The notes beneath the pieces were generated by a model. It worked only from the letters and a program-made list of their open reading frames with translations, was not told where the DNA came from and did not search any database. The position numbers were made by a program, and so were the translations under genes. Positions 24,079 to 32,019 of a DNA stretch of 35,984 nucleotides are shown piece after piece. Source of the stretch: WSZY01 sp964559845. GTDB taxonomy: Bacteria > Pseudomonadota > Zetaproteobacteria > Mariprofundales > Mariprofundaceae. The number at the start of each line of letters is the position of its first letter. The stretch's first letter is position 1. The stretch spans positions 1-35,984 of the forward strand of contig CAZLJF010000018.1 in assembly GCA_964559845.1 (NCBI GenBank), given 5' to 3'.

Positions 24079-25209
24079 ATGCCAGCGTTAACGTTTGAAC
24101 TGCTGAAAACCGATGCATCCGGCCATGCCCGCCGAGGGCGCATCTCCCTGCCACACGGCGTGGTGGAGACGCCTGTATTCATGCCGGTGGGTACACAGGC
24201 AACCGTAAAAAGCCTCACCCCTGCCGATTTGAAAGATGATATCAAAGCCGGCATCATTCTCGGCAACACCTACCACCTGATGTTGCGCCCCGGCGCCGAT
24301 ATCATCGAGCAACTGGGCGGACTGCACCAATTCATGGCCTGGGATCGTCCGATCCTGACCGATTCCGGCGGCTTTCAGGTCTGGTCACTGGGCGAGTTAC
24401 GTAAAATCGAAGCAGACGGTGTCCGTTTTCAATCGCATATTGATGGCTCACGCTGGTTTCTGGGGCCGAAAGAGAGCATGGAGATCCAGCGCAAACTAGG
24501 CTCTGACATTGTCATGGCCTTTGATGAGTGTACTCCTTATCCTGCAACTTATGAAGAAGCGCGCGATTCTATGGAAATGTCGATGCGCTGGGCGGCGGAA
24601 TGCCGCGAGCATCTGCCCGTTAATAATCGTCAGGCGCTCTTCGGCATTGTACAGGGCGGTATGTATGGCGATCTGAGACTGGAGAGTCTTGAAGCCATCT
24701 CGAAAATTGACTTTGAAGGGATCGCCATCGGCGGCCTTTCGGTCGGCGAGCCCAAAGAGGAGATGCTGGCCACACTGGACACCCTTGCCTCCCATCTGCC
24801 AACCGAAAAACCGCGTTATGTGATGGGAGTCGGCACTCCGGATGACCTTATCGAGGGCATTGATCGCGGCATTGATATGTTTGATTGTGTCATGCCGACA
24901 CGTAATGCACGTAACGGCACAATCTTCACCGACCATGGCAAAATCAACATAAAAAACCTTAAACACCAACTGGATAAGCGTCCTCTCATGGAGAATTGCG
25001 ACTGCTATACATGCCGCAATTTCTCCCGTGCCTACCTGCGTCACCTCTACATGGCCAAAGAGATATTAAGTTCGAGGTTGAATACTTTGCATAATCTTCA
25101 CTACTATTGCGCCCTCATGCGCCGGGCACGCAGTGCCATTGAAGAGGGAAGATGGCCCGAGTTCCGCGATCAGTTTCTGGCAACCTATCGCAGTGACGCT
25201 GAAGAGTAG
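24079..25209 (+). CDS. tgt: tRNA-guanine transglycosylase
   Basis: Exchanges G34 of GUN-anticodon tRNAs for preQ1 in queuosine synthesis. It has DSGGFQVWSLGE with a catalytic aspartate, DCVMPTRNARNG with the nucleophilic aspartate, and the zinc site CDCYTC ... YLRHL. From ATG 24079 (MPALTFELLK) it is 376 residues, as in E. coli. The longer frame from 23998 has no family support. No Shine-Dalgarno is seen, and a weak -10 (CATACT) ends 8 nt before the ATG, similar to def. The tgt-yajC-secDF order is conserved widely. Confidence 0.97.
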   Translation: MPALTFELLKTDASGHARRGRISLPHGVVETPVFMPVGTQATVKSLTPADLKDDIKAGIILGNTYHLMLRPGADIIEQLGGLHQFMAWDRPILTDSGGFQVWSLGELRKIEADGVRFQSHIDGSRWFLGPKESMEIQRKLGSDIVMAFDECTPYPATYEEARDSMEMSMRWAAECREHLPVNNRQALFGIVQGGMYGDLRLESLEAISKIDFEGIAIGGLSVGEPKEEMLATLDTLASHLPTEKPRYVMGVGTPDDLIEGIDRGIDMFDCVMPTRNARNGTIFTDHGKINIKNLKHQLDKRPLMENCDCYTCRNFSRAYLRHLYMAKEILSSRLNTLHNLHYYCALMRRARSAIEEGRWPEFRDQFLATYRSDAEE

Positions 25210-25264
25210 CGCCGCATGAGACAGTTTGATGATTGATGATAACTTGGGAGAATAAATTTACAAA

Positions 25265-25624
25265 ATGAACAACTTTAACCCTTTGATGTACCATATTTTC
25301 GCAGCACTGGCACTGATCATGGCGGCTATGAAGAATGCTCATGCGGAAGCTGCTGCCGGCTCGGCCAGTGAAGGTTTTGCTTCGCTGATCCCGCTGCTCC
25401 TGATCATGGTGATCTTCTATTTCCTGCTGATCCGTCCGCAGCAGAAGAAGCTGAAAGAGCACAAGGCGATGGTGGAGGCCACCAAGAAAGGCGACTCTGT
25501 GGTAACAGCCGGCGGCATTATTGCCACGGTCAAGGATGTAAAAGACGATATTCTGACCGTTGAAATCGCCGATGGCGTCAAGGTTAAGATAAAGCGCGAC
25601 ACCATTGTCGGCCATGCCGAATAA
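25265..25624 (+). CDS. yajC: Preprotein translocase subunit YajC
   Basis: Small inner-membrane partner of SecDF in the holotranslocon. The 119-residue protein has an N-terminal hydrophobic stretch (residues 9-22), which may be a signal or extra TM. The conserved TM (IPLLLIMVIFYFLLIRPQQK) follows, then a cytoplasmic domain with VVTAGGIIATVK. GGGAG lies about 14 nt before the ATG, longer than ideal. It is followed by secD. Confidence 0.96.
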   Translation: MNNFNPLMYHIFAALALIMAAMKNAHAEAAAGSASEGFASLIPLLLIMVIFYFLLIRPQQKKLKEHKAMVEATKKGDSVVTAGGIIATVKDVKDDILTVEIADGVKVKIKRDTIVGHAE

Positions 25625-25666
25625 GATCTGAAAATATAAAATTCGTAAAACCGGAAGGAACAACTC

Positions 25667-27241
25667 ATGCAAGCTTATCCACGCTGGAAACTCTGGCTGA
25701 TCCTGATTGTACTGGTGGTCTCGGCCATGGGTACGCTCCCCAACCTGACCACTGTGCCATCCTGGTGGCCATCTGCCGTCAGCCAGCCGATGAATCTTGG
25801 TCTTGACCTGAAAGGTGGCATCCATCTGGTGCTGGATGTTGATGTCAACAAGGCGGTTGAGCGCAGTGTGGAAGAGGATGTGGATACCATCCGCCGTGTT
25901 CTGCGTGAAAACAAGATCCGCTACCGCAAGCTGGATGCAAAAGGAACTACGCTGACGGTCCAGATCAAGCATGAAACAGACTCGGCAGCAGCCAAAACCC
26001 TGATCGGGCAGGCGCTGCCGGGCTACGAGATGACCGATAAGCAGGGCAGATTTGAGCTTACCATTGCTGAATCCGAAGCCAAGGAGATCAAGAAGTTTGC
26101 CGTAGACCAGTCCATTGAGGTGATTCGCAACCGTATTGATGCGCTGGGCACGACCGAACCTGTCATTGTGAAGCAGGGCGAGCGTCGCATTCTGGTACAG
26201 ATTCCCGGTTATGAAGATTCCGCCCGTGCCAAGAGCCTGATCGGTCGTACCGCACAGCTTGAATTCAAGCTGGTGGATGAAAAAGGCGATCTGGACAAAG
26301 CGCTCTCCGGCCAGATTCCGTCGGGAGATATCATTGTTTACGGTAAAGCGGAAAAACGCGGCGAGCAGATGGTGCGCCAGCCATACCTGCTGAAGAAGCG
26401 TACCGAACTCTCCGGCTCCGAAGTCTCCGATGCACGTGTCTCAATTGATTCCCGCTACAATGAGTATGCGGTTACCCTGAAATTCAACAACAAGGGTGCC
26501 CGAAAGTTTGACAAACTGACTGCAGCCCATGTCGGTGAACGTTTCGCCATCATTCTGGAGGGCGTGGTTCAGTCCGCACCTGTGATCCGTGAACGTATTG
26601 CAGGCGGTACCGCCCAGATTACCGGCAGTTTCACATCCCAGGATGCCCGCGACCTGGCCATTGTACTGCGTGCCGGTGCCCTCCCCGCCCCTGTGAAGGT
26701 GGTGGAAGAACGCTCCATCGGCCCGAGTCTGGGCCAGGACTCGGTGGATCAGGGCATGAACTCCATTATCTACGGCTGTATTGCCGTACTGATCTTTATG
26801 GTGCTCTACTACCGTATGTTCGGTCTGGTTGCCAATGTAGCGCTGGTCTTCAATATGATTCTGATCATTGCAGCCCTGAGCATGATCGGTGCAACCCTGA
26901 CGCTGCCGGGTATTGCCGGGATTGTGCTGACTATCGGTATGGCGGTGGATGCCAATGTGCTGATTTTTGAACGCATACGGGAAGAGCTAAAACTGGGTAA
27001 AACCCGCCTGGCGGCCATTGATGGCGGCTATGACAAGGCACTCTCCACCATTGTCGATGCCAACATCACCACACTGATCGCTGCCATTGTGCTTTTCCAG
27101 TTCGGTAGCGGTCCGGTAAAAGGCTTCGCCGTTACGCTCTCTGTCGGTATTCTCGCCTCCATGTTCACTGCAATCACGGTCACCCGTGCCATTGTCGCCT
27201 ACACTGTCCAGAAGGGCAGCAACAAAGAACTGAGCATTTAG
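25667..27241 (+). CDS. secD: Protein translocase subunit SecD
   Basis: Uses the proton gradient to pull exported proteins to the periplasmic side of SecYEG. The 524-residue product has an N-terminal TM followed by GLDLKGGIHLVLDVD, a large periplasmic P1 domain, and a C-terminal bundle of five TM helices with GIAGIVLTIGMAVDANVLIFERI carrying the conserved aspartate. AAGGA lies before the ATG. secF starts 19 nt downstream. Confidence 0.98.
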   Translation: MQAYPRWKLWLILIVLVVSAMGTLPNLTTVPSWWPSAVSQPMNLGLDLKGGIHLVLDVDVNKAVERSVEEDVDTIRRVLRENKIRYRKLDAKGTTLTVQIKHETDSAAAKTLIGQALPGYEMTDKQGRFELTIAESEAKEIKKFAVDQSIEVIRNRIDALGTTEPVIVKQGERRILVQIPGYEDSARAKSLIGRTAQLEFKLVDEKGDLDKALSGQIPSGDIIVYGKAEKRGEQMVRQPYLLKKRTELSGSEVSDARVSIDSRYNEYAVTLKFNNKGARKFDKLTAAHVGERFAIILEGVVQSAPVIRERIAGGTAQITGSFTSQDARDLAIVLRAGALPAPVKVVEERSIGPSLGQDSVDQGMNSIIYGCIAVLIFMVLYYRMFGLVANVALVFNMILIIAALSMIGATLTLPGIAGIVLTIGMAVDANVLIFERIREELKLGKTRLAAIDGGYDKALSTIVDANITTLIAAIVLFQFGSGPVKGFAVTLSVGILASMFTAITVTRAIVAYTVQKGSNKELSI

Positions 27242-27260
27242 GTTCCAAGGAAATCACGTC

Positions 27261-28205
27261 ATGCAACTTATTCGTCCCGATATTCACATCGATTTTCTAG
27301 GCAAGCGCAAGCTGGCCCTGACTTTCTCAGCCATACTGATTGTTCTCTCCCTTGGCCTGCTGGCTGTGAAAGGATTGAACTTCGGCATCGACTTTACCGG
27401 CGGTACGCTGGTGGAAGTACAATTCAAGCAGGCTCCGGCCATTGCCGATGTGCGCACGTCTCTTGCGCCTGTCGGTTATGAACAGGCCATTATTCAGGAG
27501 TTTGGCGCACCGGAAGAGATTCTGATCCGCGTACAGAACAGGGAAGCCGCCGATTCATCCAAAATCAGTACCGATATTCTTGATGCACTCTCTTCATCCT
27601 TTGGTGCGGATGCGGTCGAGATGCGCCGGGTGGAGTTTGTCGGCCCGCAGGTTGGCGAGGAGCTGACCCAGGCCGGTATCATGGCGGTGCTGTTTGCCAT
27701 GGTTGCCATCCTGATCTACGTCACCTTCCGCTTCAAACTGCGTTTCGCCATCGGCGCCGATGCTGCCCTGCTGCACGACATCACACTGGTGATGGGTATT
27801 TTCGCCCTGACCGGCAAGGAGTTTACGCTGCCTGTAGTTGCGGCAATCCTGACAGTGATCGGCTACTCTCTGAACGATACCATCGTGGTGTTTGACCGCA
27901 TTCGTGAAAATTTTGCCTTCAACCGCAAAAAGAAAAATCCGGATAGTGAAGTGGATGTGGTCAACGCTTCCATCAACCAGACACTGGCCCGTACCCTGAT
28001 GACCTCCCTGACCACGTTGCTGGTGGTCTGTGCCCTCTTCTTCCTGGGCGGTGAAGTCATTCATGATTTTGCCTTTGCATTGATTGTCGGTATTTTCGTC
28101 GGCACCTACTCATCCATCTATATCGCCAGCCCGGTCATGCTGGCGCTTGAAGGCCGTTTCGGGCCGACTGATGAAGAGATGGCGGAGCTGGAGGCCAAAC
28201 CCTGA
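27261..28205 (+). CDS. secF: Protein translocase subunit SecF
   Basis: Partner of SecD in the translocon. The 314-residue product has a TM followed by LNFGIDFTGGTLVEVQF, a shorter periplasmic domain, and five TM helices with VIGYSLNDTIVVFDRIREN, the RND-type signature. The C-terminal tail is acidic (TDEEMAELEAKP). Its TGA overlaps the probable CTG start of the next gene. Confidence 0.98.
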   Translation: MQLIRPDIHIDFLGKRKLALTFSAILIVLSLGLLAVKGLNFGIDFTGGTLVEVQFKQAPAIADVRTSLAPVGYEQAIIQEFGAPEEILIRVQNREAADSSKISTDILDALSSSFGADAVEMRRVEFVGPQVGEELTQAGIMAVLFAMVAILIYVTFRFKLRFAIGADAALLHDITLVMGIFALTGKEFTLPVVAAILTVIGYSLNDTIVVFDRIRENFAFNRKKKNPDSEVDVVNASINQTLARTLMTSLTTLLVVCALFFLGGEVIHDFAFALIVGIFVGTYSSIYIASPVMLALEGRFGPTDEEMAELEAKP

Positions 28206-28609
28206 TCGGAGGCACCTCATTCACGGAGGATGTTTCACCGGAATCCGGTGAAGAAATACTCCTCTTTCGCGGCTATGAGGATAATGCATTCCTGATCGGC
28301 GAGATGCGTTATAACAATGGCCTGCGTTTTCATCATGGTGAACTGGTCACACCATGGGGTCCTGAGCGTCTGCGTGAACTGACCGTGGATGACCTGTCAT
28401 GGCTGTTGGAGCACCCGCCGGAAGTGCTGGTAATCGGCACAGGCAGGCAGACTGCCTTTCCCGATGCAGCCGTGCTCGACATGCTCAGCACCGCACATAT
28501 CGGTTTTGAGTGCATGGATTCGCGTGCCGCAGCCCGCACCTACAATATTCTGGTGGGTGAAGGGCGTGATGTGTCCGCCGCCATGCTGCTGCCCAACGCC
28601 CGTAACTGA
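28202..28609 (+). CDS. Mth938/NDUFAF3-like protein (DUF498), probable CTG start
   Basis: Small cytoplasmic protein of the Mth938 fold, found in bacteria beside secDF or other genes; the human homologue NDUFAF3 helps assemble complex I. Conserved features are LVTPWGPERL, LTVDDLSWLLEHPPEVLVIGTG and the late AARTYNILVGEGRDVSAAML. The first in-frame ATG (28304) would cut off the N-terminal strands (ILLFRGYEDNAFLIGE), which look coding. The frame is open back to 28175 without ATG, GTG or TTG. CTG at 28202 has GGAGG 8 nt upstream and overlaps the secF stop as CTGA. That gives 135 residues. Bacterial function is unknown. Confidence 0.75.
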   Translation: MIGGTSFTEDVSPESGEEILLFRGYEDNAFLIGEMRYNNGLRFHHGELVTPWGPERLRELTVDDLSWLLEHPPEVLVIGTGRQTAFPDAAVLDMLSTAHIGFECMDSRAAARTYNILVGEGRDVSAAMLLPNARN

Positions 28610-28630
28610 TTAACCCACCCGTACGCTTCA

Positions 28631-28658
28631 TTTACGATTCACACTTCACAGGTATTAT
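28631..28658 (+). promoter_or_regulatory. Possible promoter for queD
   Basis: TTTACG, 16 nt, TATTAT (4 of 6 and 5 of 6). The -10 ends 9 nt before the queD ATG, which would give an almost leaderless transcript. queD lacks a clear Shine-Dalgarno, which agrees. Confidence 0.35.
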
Positions 28659-28667
28659 TCGCCCATC

Positions 28668-29051
28668 ATGCCCCGCTACGAACTCTCGATCGAAACCCAC
28701 TTCTCCGCCGCACACCAGCTACACGGTTATCCCGGCGACTGCGCCCGCCTGCACGGGCATAACTGGCATGTAAAGCTGTTTGTAGAATGCGCCGAACTTG
28801 ACGAACTGGGCATGGGTATCGACTACAAAATCATGAAGCAGGAAGTCAAAGCTGCGATTGATAAGTGGGATCACTACAACCTGAACGACATCCCACCGTT
28901 CGATCAAATCAACCCGACCAGCGAGAATGTTGCCCGCCTGCTCTGTGAAGAGATGCGACAGCGTCTGGACAATGATCGTATCAAGGTCTCACGTGTTGAA
29001 ATTGCCGAAACCTGCACCGCCAAAGTGATCTACTGGCCTGACCCGGCCTGA
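28668..29051 (+). CDS. queD: 6-carboxy-5,6,7,8-tetrahydropterin synthase QueD
   Basis: PTPS-family enzyme that converts dihydroneopterin triphosphate to 6-carboxytetrahydropterin, early in preQ0 synthesis for queuosine. The zinc ligands are H16 (HFSAAHQL) and H29/H31 (LHGHNW), and the catalytic cysteine is C25 just before them. The C-terminal VEIAETCTAKVIYW matches the E. coli ending. Length is 127 residues. The same pathway uses Tgt, encoded 4 kb upstream. Its 3' end overlaps the convergent kinase gene by 22 nt. Confidence 0.95.
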   Translation: MPRYELSIETHFSAAHQLHGYPGDCARLHGHNWHVKLFVECAELDELGMGIDYKIMKQEVKAAIDKWDHYNLNDIPPFDQINPTSENVARLLCEEMRQRLDNDRIKVSRVEIAETCTAKVIYWPDPA

Positions 29052-30028
29052 ACCCGAAGCAGACGCGAGACCACATCCATTGCAACACGCTGGCTGTAAT
29101 CATGAACTTTCCAATGCGTTGGCATCCAGCCAACCAGAAAACGGTAAAAATCAGCCTGTGCGATAGGAAACATTGCCCGCCACTCGGCCTCCAGGGCATC
29201 TGCATCCACCTCTTTTCCCTGTATCTGTAGTGCTTCTTTTAACGCATCAAAGTAAACATCAAGAAACTCTGCTTCCCAGCGCTCCTGCAGCATCTCATCC
29301 AGGCAGCTGCCAAGAAAATAGGCGACATCCTTCATGCCACAGCCCCCGCCGACATACTGAAAATCCACTGTGGCGACCTGGCTTCCATCCTCACTGAAAC
29401 AGAAATTCGCCACCTTGGCATCGCCATGCACCAGCGTTTGAAACTTGCAGCCGTTCAGCATTGCATCGATGGCAGGAGCGGCCTTCTGAAGTGCTTCATC
29501 CTCTATCGCAGCCAGTTCATCGGGGCGGGTGGCTAGATGCCAGTAGGTTCCCGTATGCCACAGGCCTGTTGGCGTCTCGCCCATAAACGTGGCATGAAAG
29601 TTCGCCAGCCACCTCAGACACAGGAACACTTCCGGCTTGCTTAGTTCGGATTTTCTCAGGGGAAAACCTGCCGCATCCAGATCTTCCAGCACCATCAGAT
29701 GCTCCTCAGCAACGGTTTCGGAAGCGTAACAGTTCGGTACCCGGCAATGATCTCCACAGCGGCGACTAAAGTCATGATACCAAGCCATCTCCACTTCATA
29801 GGATTTCACTTTTCGCGCATGCGAGCGGTCACCATGCCAGCCGCGTGGATGGTGCTGCTCGGTAGGAAAACGGACATGCTTGAGCACAACCGTGCCTATA
29901 TCCGCACCTTTTAACCTCATACGGACTATTTCGCCATAGCCACTCCATAGAGAGGCAATCACCTCACCACGTTCCACAGCTACTGCTCCCGTGGAATCCA
30001 GTATGATCTGATCAAGGCTGTCGCTCAT
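29030..30028 (-). CDS. APH/ecdysteroid-kinase-like phosphotransferase
   Basis: A protein-kinase-fold small-molecule kinase of 332 residues from ATG 30028 (MSDSLDQ). The catalytic loop is LVHGDAKVANFCF, with the Asp-x3-Asn pattern, and the metal-binding segment is ATVDFQYVGGGCGMKDVAYF. The N-lobe has VVLKHV for the ATP-contacting lysine. The VDFQ... GGG.. DVAYF form is characteristic of the EcKinase/DUF1679-like branch rather than antibiotic kinases, so the substrate is unknown. The longer frame to 30172 crosses a chimeric scar and was rejected. It runs convergent into queD. Confidence 0.8.
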   Translation of the reverse strand: MSDSLDQIILDSTGAVAVERGEVIASLWSGYGEIVRMRLKGADIGTVVLKHVRFPTEQHHPRGWHGDRSHARKVKSYEVEMAWYHDFSRRCGDHCRVPNCYASETVAEEHLMVLEDLDAAGFPLRKSELSKPEVFLCLRWLANFHATFMGETPTGLWHTGTYWHLATRPDELAAIEDEALQKAAPAIDAMLNGCKFQTLVHGDAKVANFCFSEDGSQVATVDFQYVGGGCGMKDVAYFLGSCLDEMLQERWEAEFLDVYFDALKEALQIQGKEVDADALEAEWRAMFPIAQADFYRFLVGWMPTHWKVHDYSQRVAMDVVSRLLRVQAGSGQ

Positions 30029-30051
30029 GCTCTGCTTTCTCAAGTATCGTA

Positions 30052-30095
30052 ATCCATGGCAACCGCTGTCGCAGTATTGCAGACCACAACCATCG
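30052..30095 (+). repeat. 44-nt near-identical copy of a murI segment
   Basis: Matches 34014-34057 at 42 of 44 positions, with 39 of 40 identical from the shared ATGG. The second copy lies inside murI at the catalytic Cys74 motif. On the minus strand this copy would read MVVVCNTATAVAMD, so it is a displaced fragment with the cysteine codon intact. It abuts a queD-like stretch at 30095. Confidence 0.85.
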
Positions 30096-30130
30096 AAATT
30101 GTCGAAGCCTGTACCACCGAAGCAACCTAC
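30095..30130 (+). pseudogene. queD 3'-end-like fragment
   Basis: The 36 nt match queD 28998-29033 at 28 positions, and all eight differences are transitions. Translated in the queD frame it reads EIVEACTTEATY, against EIAETCTAKVIY in QueD. It starts exactly where the murI-like repeat ends, so the two form a chimeric junction. It could be the remnant of a diverged second queD or a degraded copy of the one 1.1 kb away. Confidence 0.5.
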
Positions 30131-30183
30131 CGGGAGTCCGGTCTGAGTCCACCTTCTATCCACAGAGGACATTTGCTTTCAAG

Positions 30184-30202
30184 CTTGGCCTGATTTTTGC
30201 TT
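30184..30202 (+). promoter_or_regulatory. Sigma-54 (-24/-12) promoter for the PAS-GGDEF-EAL gene
   Basis: The sequence TTGGCCTGATTTTTGCTT fits the consensus TTGGCACG-N4-TTGCW, with GG at 30187-30188 and GC at 30199-30200 exactly 10 nt apart. A predicted start near 30212 leaves about 30 nt before the gene. Transcription would need RpoN and an enhancer-binding activator, neither of which is encoded here. IHF, encoded in this window, often assists such promoters. Confidence 0.6.
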
Positions 30203-30243
30203 CGTACAATCCAAGTCCCGTAGACTCATACGAGGTTATGATA

Positions 30244-31992
30244 ATGCCGCTTGATTTGCAATCGAGAAATGCCCTTCTGTCAGAGGTGCTTCAGTTAACC
30301 ATTGAGGCTGTAGTTTCCGTTGATGAAAAACAGAATATCATTCTTTTTAATCATGGCGCCGAAGAGATTTTTGGTTATTCGTCCAAAGAAGTTCTTGAAC
30401 GGCCCATTAATATTTTGATCCCGGAGAGATATAGAGAACTACATCACAAGCATATGCAGAACTTTATTGATTCCGATGACGGTTCCCGTCATATGAAGCG
30501 GCGGGCAGAAATATCCGGTCTCAGGAAAAATGGCGAGGAGTTCCCGGCTGAAGCATCTATTTCCAAAACTTACTTAAATGGCAAGGTAATCGTTACCTCT
30601 ATATTGCATGACATTACAGATCGCAAACAGGCTCATAAAAGGCTTATTCATCAGGCAAACCACGACCTTTTAACCAACCTGCCCAATCGTGCACTGCTCA
30701 ACAAGCAGCTGGAACATACTTTCGAGCGTGCCCGTCATGATAACAGTAAGGTGGCTGTTCTGTTTCTTGATCTGGACAGGTTCAAAAATGTTAACGACAG
30801 CTTTGGATACTCGGTCGGTGACAAACTGTTAATAGAGGTGTCCGAAAGGCTTACCTCCCTGCTGCATGAAGAAGATACGATAGGAAGATTGATCGGAGAT
30901 GAATTTCTCATCATCCTGGGTGGGCTGCATAGTGTTTCAGATGTGGAAGAGATGGTAAATCGGCTGGTCGAATCATTTGCCGATCCATTTATTATCAAGG
31001 GCCACAAACTATATATGAGCACAAGTATCGGGATCAGCATCTTCCCTGATGATGGTGAAGATATAGACGAGCTGATCTCTAGCGCCGATGTGGCTATGTA
31101 TCAGGCCAAAAAAGGGACCCGAAGCAGCTATCGTTTCTACAAACGGGAATACACGACTGCTGCTATTGAACGAACCATGCTGGAGTCTCACCTTCGCCAT
31201 GCTCTGGAGCAAAATGAACTATCCCTCTACTACCAACCGCAGGTATCGCTTAAGTCCGGAAAAATTATAGGGGCAGAGGCTCTGATTCGCTGGCAACACC
31301 CTGAAATGGGAATGGTTCCGCCCGACAGGTTTATTTCCCTTGCAGAAGAACGCCAACTGATCGTTCCCATAGGCGAATGGGTTCTGCGCACGGCCTGCGG
31401 ACAGATGGCTTTATGGAGGGAAAAAGGTTATCCACTGAATCTTATGGCTGTGAATGTGGCCGGACCACAAATCACACAAACTGATCTGGTTTCCCTCGTC
31501 AGGGAAGTTCTTAAAGAGAGCTGTCTGGAGCCCCGGCATCTGGAACTTGAAATTACTGAAGGACTGATCATGCATGACCCCAGACAGGTTATCCGCCTGC
31601 TGCATGAATTGAAAAGGTCAGGAATAGTGTTGGCAATTGATGACTTCGGAACAGGACATTCATCTTTGGCCTATTTAAAACAGTTTCCTATTGATAAGCT
31701 GAAGATAGATCAGTCATTTGTGAGAAATATATCGGAGGATAGTCATGATGCTGCCATCGCTCATGCAATCATTGAACTGGGACATGCTCTTGGCCTGAAG
31801 GTTATTGCTGAAGGGATAGAGTCTGAGGAACAACAGCAGCTTCTCGATTCCATGGAATGTGATGAAGGACAGGGCTATCTTTTTGGTCGCCCGTTAACTG
31901 CCAGAGAATTCGAGCAACTGTTACAGCAACATCATGATCCGGAGCACTCTCCCCAAAATACAAAGCCGGGACTTTTTAAGGCATACTCTTAA
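30244..31992 (+). CDS. PAS-GGDEF-EAL c-di-GMP signalling protein
   Basis: A soluble protein of 582 residues. Residues ~10-125 form a PAS domain (VVSVDEKQNIILFNHGAEEI), ~140-305 a GGDEF domain and ~315-575 an EAL domain. The GGDEF signature is changed to IGDEF (LIGDEFLII) and no RxxD inhibitory site is seen, so cyclase activity is doubtful. The EAL domain keeps AEALIRWQHP, ELEITEG, DDFGTGHSS, KIDQSF and VIAEGIE, so it should be an active phosphodiesterase. GAGG lies 8 nt before ATG 30244 but only 2 nt before ATG 30238, so I prefer 30244. It is followed by the HDOD gene and preceded by a sigma-54 promoter. Confidence 0.92.
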   Translation: MPLDLQSRNALLSEVLQLTIEAVVSVDEKQNIILFNHGAEEIFGYSSKEVLERPINILIPERYRELHHKHMQNFIDSDDGSRHMKRRAEISGLRKNGEEFPAEASISKTYLNGKVIVTSILHDITDRKQAHKRLIHQANHDLLTNLPNRALLNKQLEHTFERARHDNSKVAVLFLDLDRFKNVNDSFGYSVGDKLLIEVSERLTSLLHEEDTIGRLIGDEFLIILGGLHSVSDVEEMVNRLVESFADPFIIKGHKLYMSTSIGISIFPDDGEDIDELISSADVAMYQAKKGTRSSYRFYKREYTTAAIERTMLESHLRHALEQNELSLYYQPQVSLKSGKIIGAEALIRWQHPEMGMVPPDRFISLAEERQLIVPIGEWVLRTACGQMALWREKGYPLNLMAVNVAGPQITQTDLVSLVREVLKESCLEPRHLELEITEGLIMHDPRQVIRLLHELKRSGIVLAIDDFGTGHSSLAYLKQFPIDKLKIDQSFVRNISEDSHDAAIAHAIIELGHALGLKVIAEGIESEEQQQLLDSMECDEGQGYLFGRPLTAREFEQLLQQHHDPEHSPQNTKPGLFKAYS

Positions 31993-32019
31993 AAATAAGG
32001 TGGAGGTTTCTATTCCTGC

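Noticed and set aside
25115..25972. Minus-strand frame opposite tgt, yajC and secD
   Set aside because: Spans three well-supported genes in antisense, low-complexity His/Gln-rich shadow.
30029..30172. N-terminal extension of the kinase
   Set aside because: Crosses the murI/queD chimeric scar, has no family similarity, and MSDSLDQ at 30028 is a natural start.
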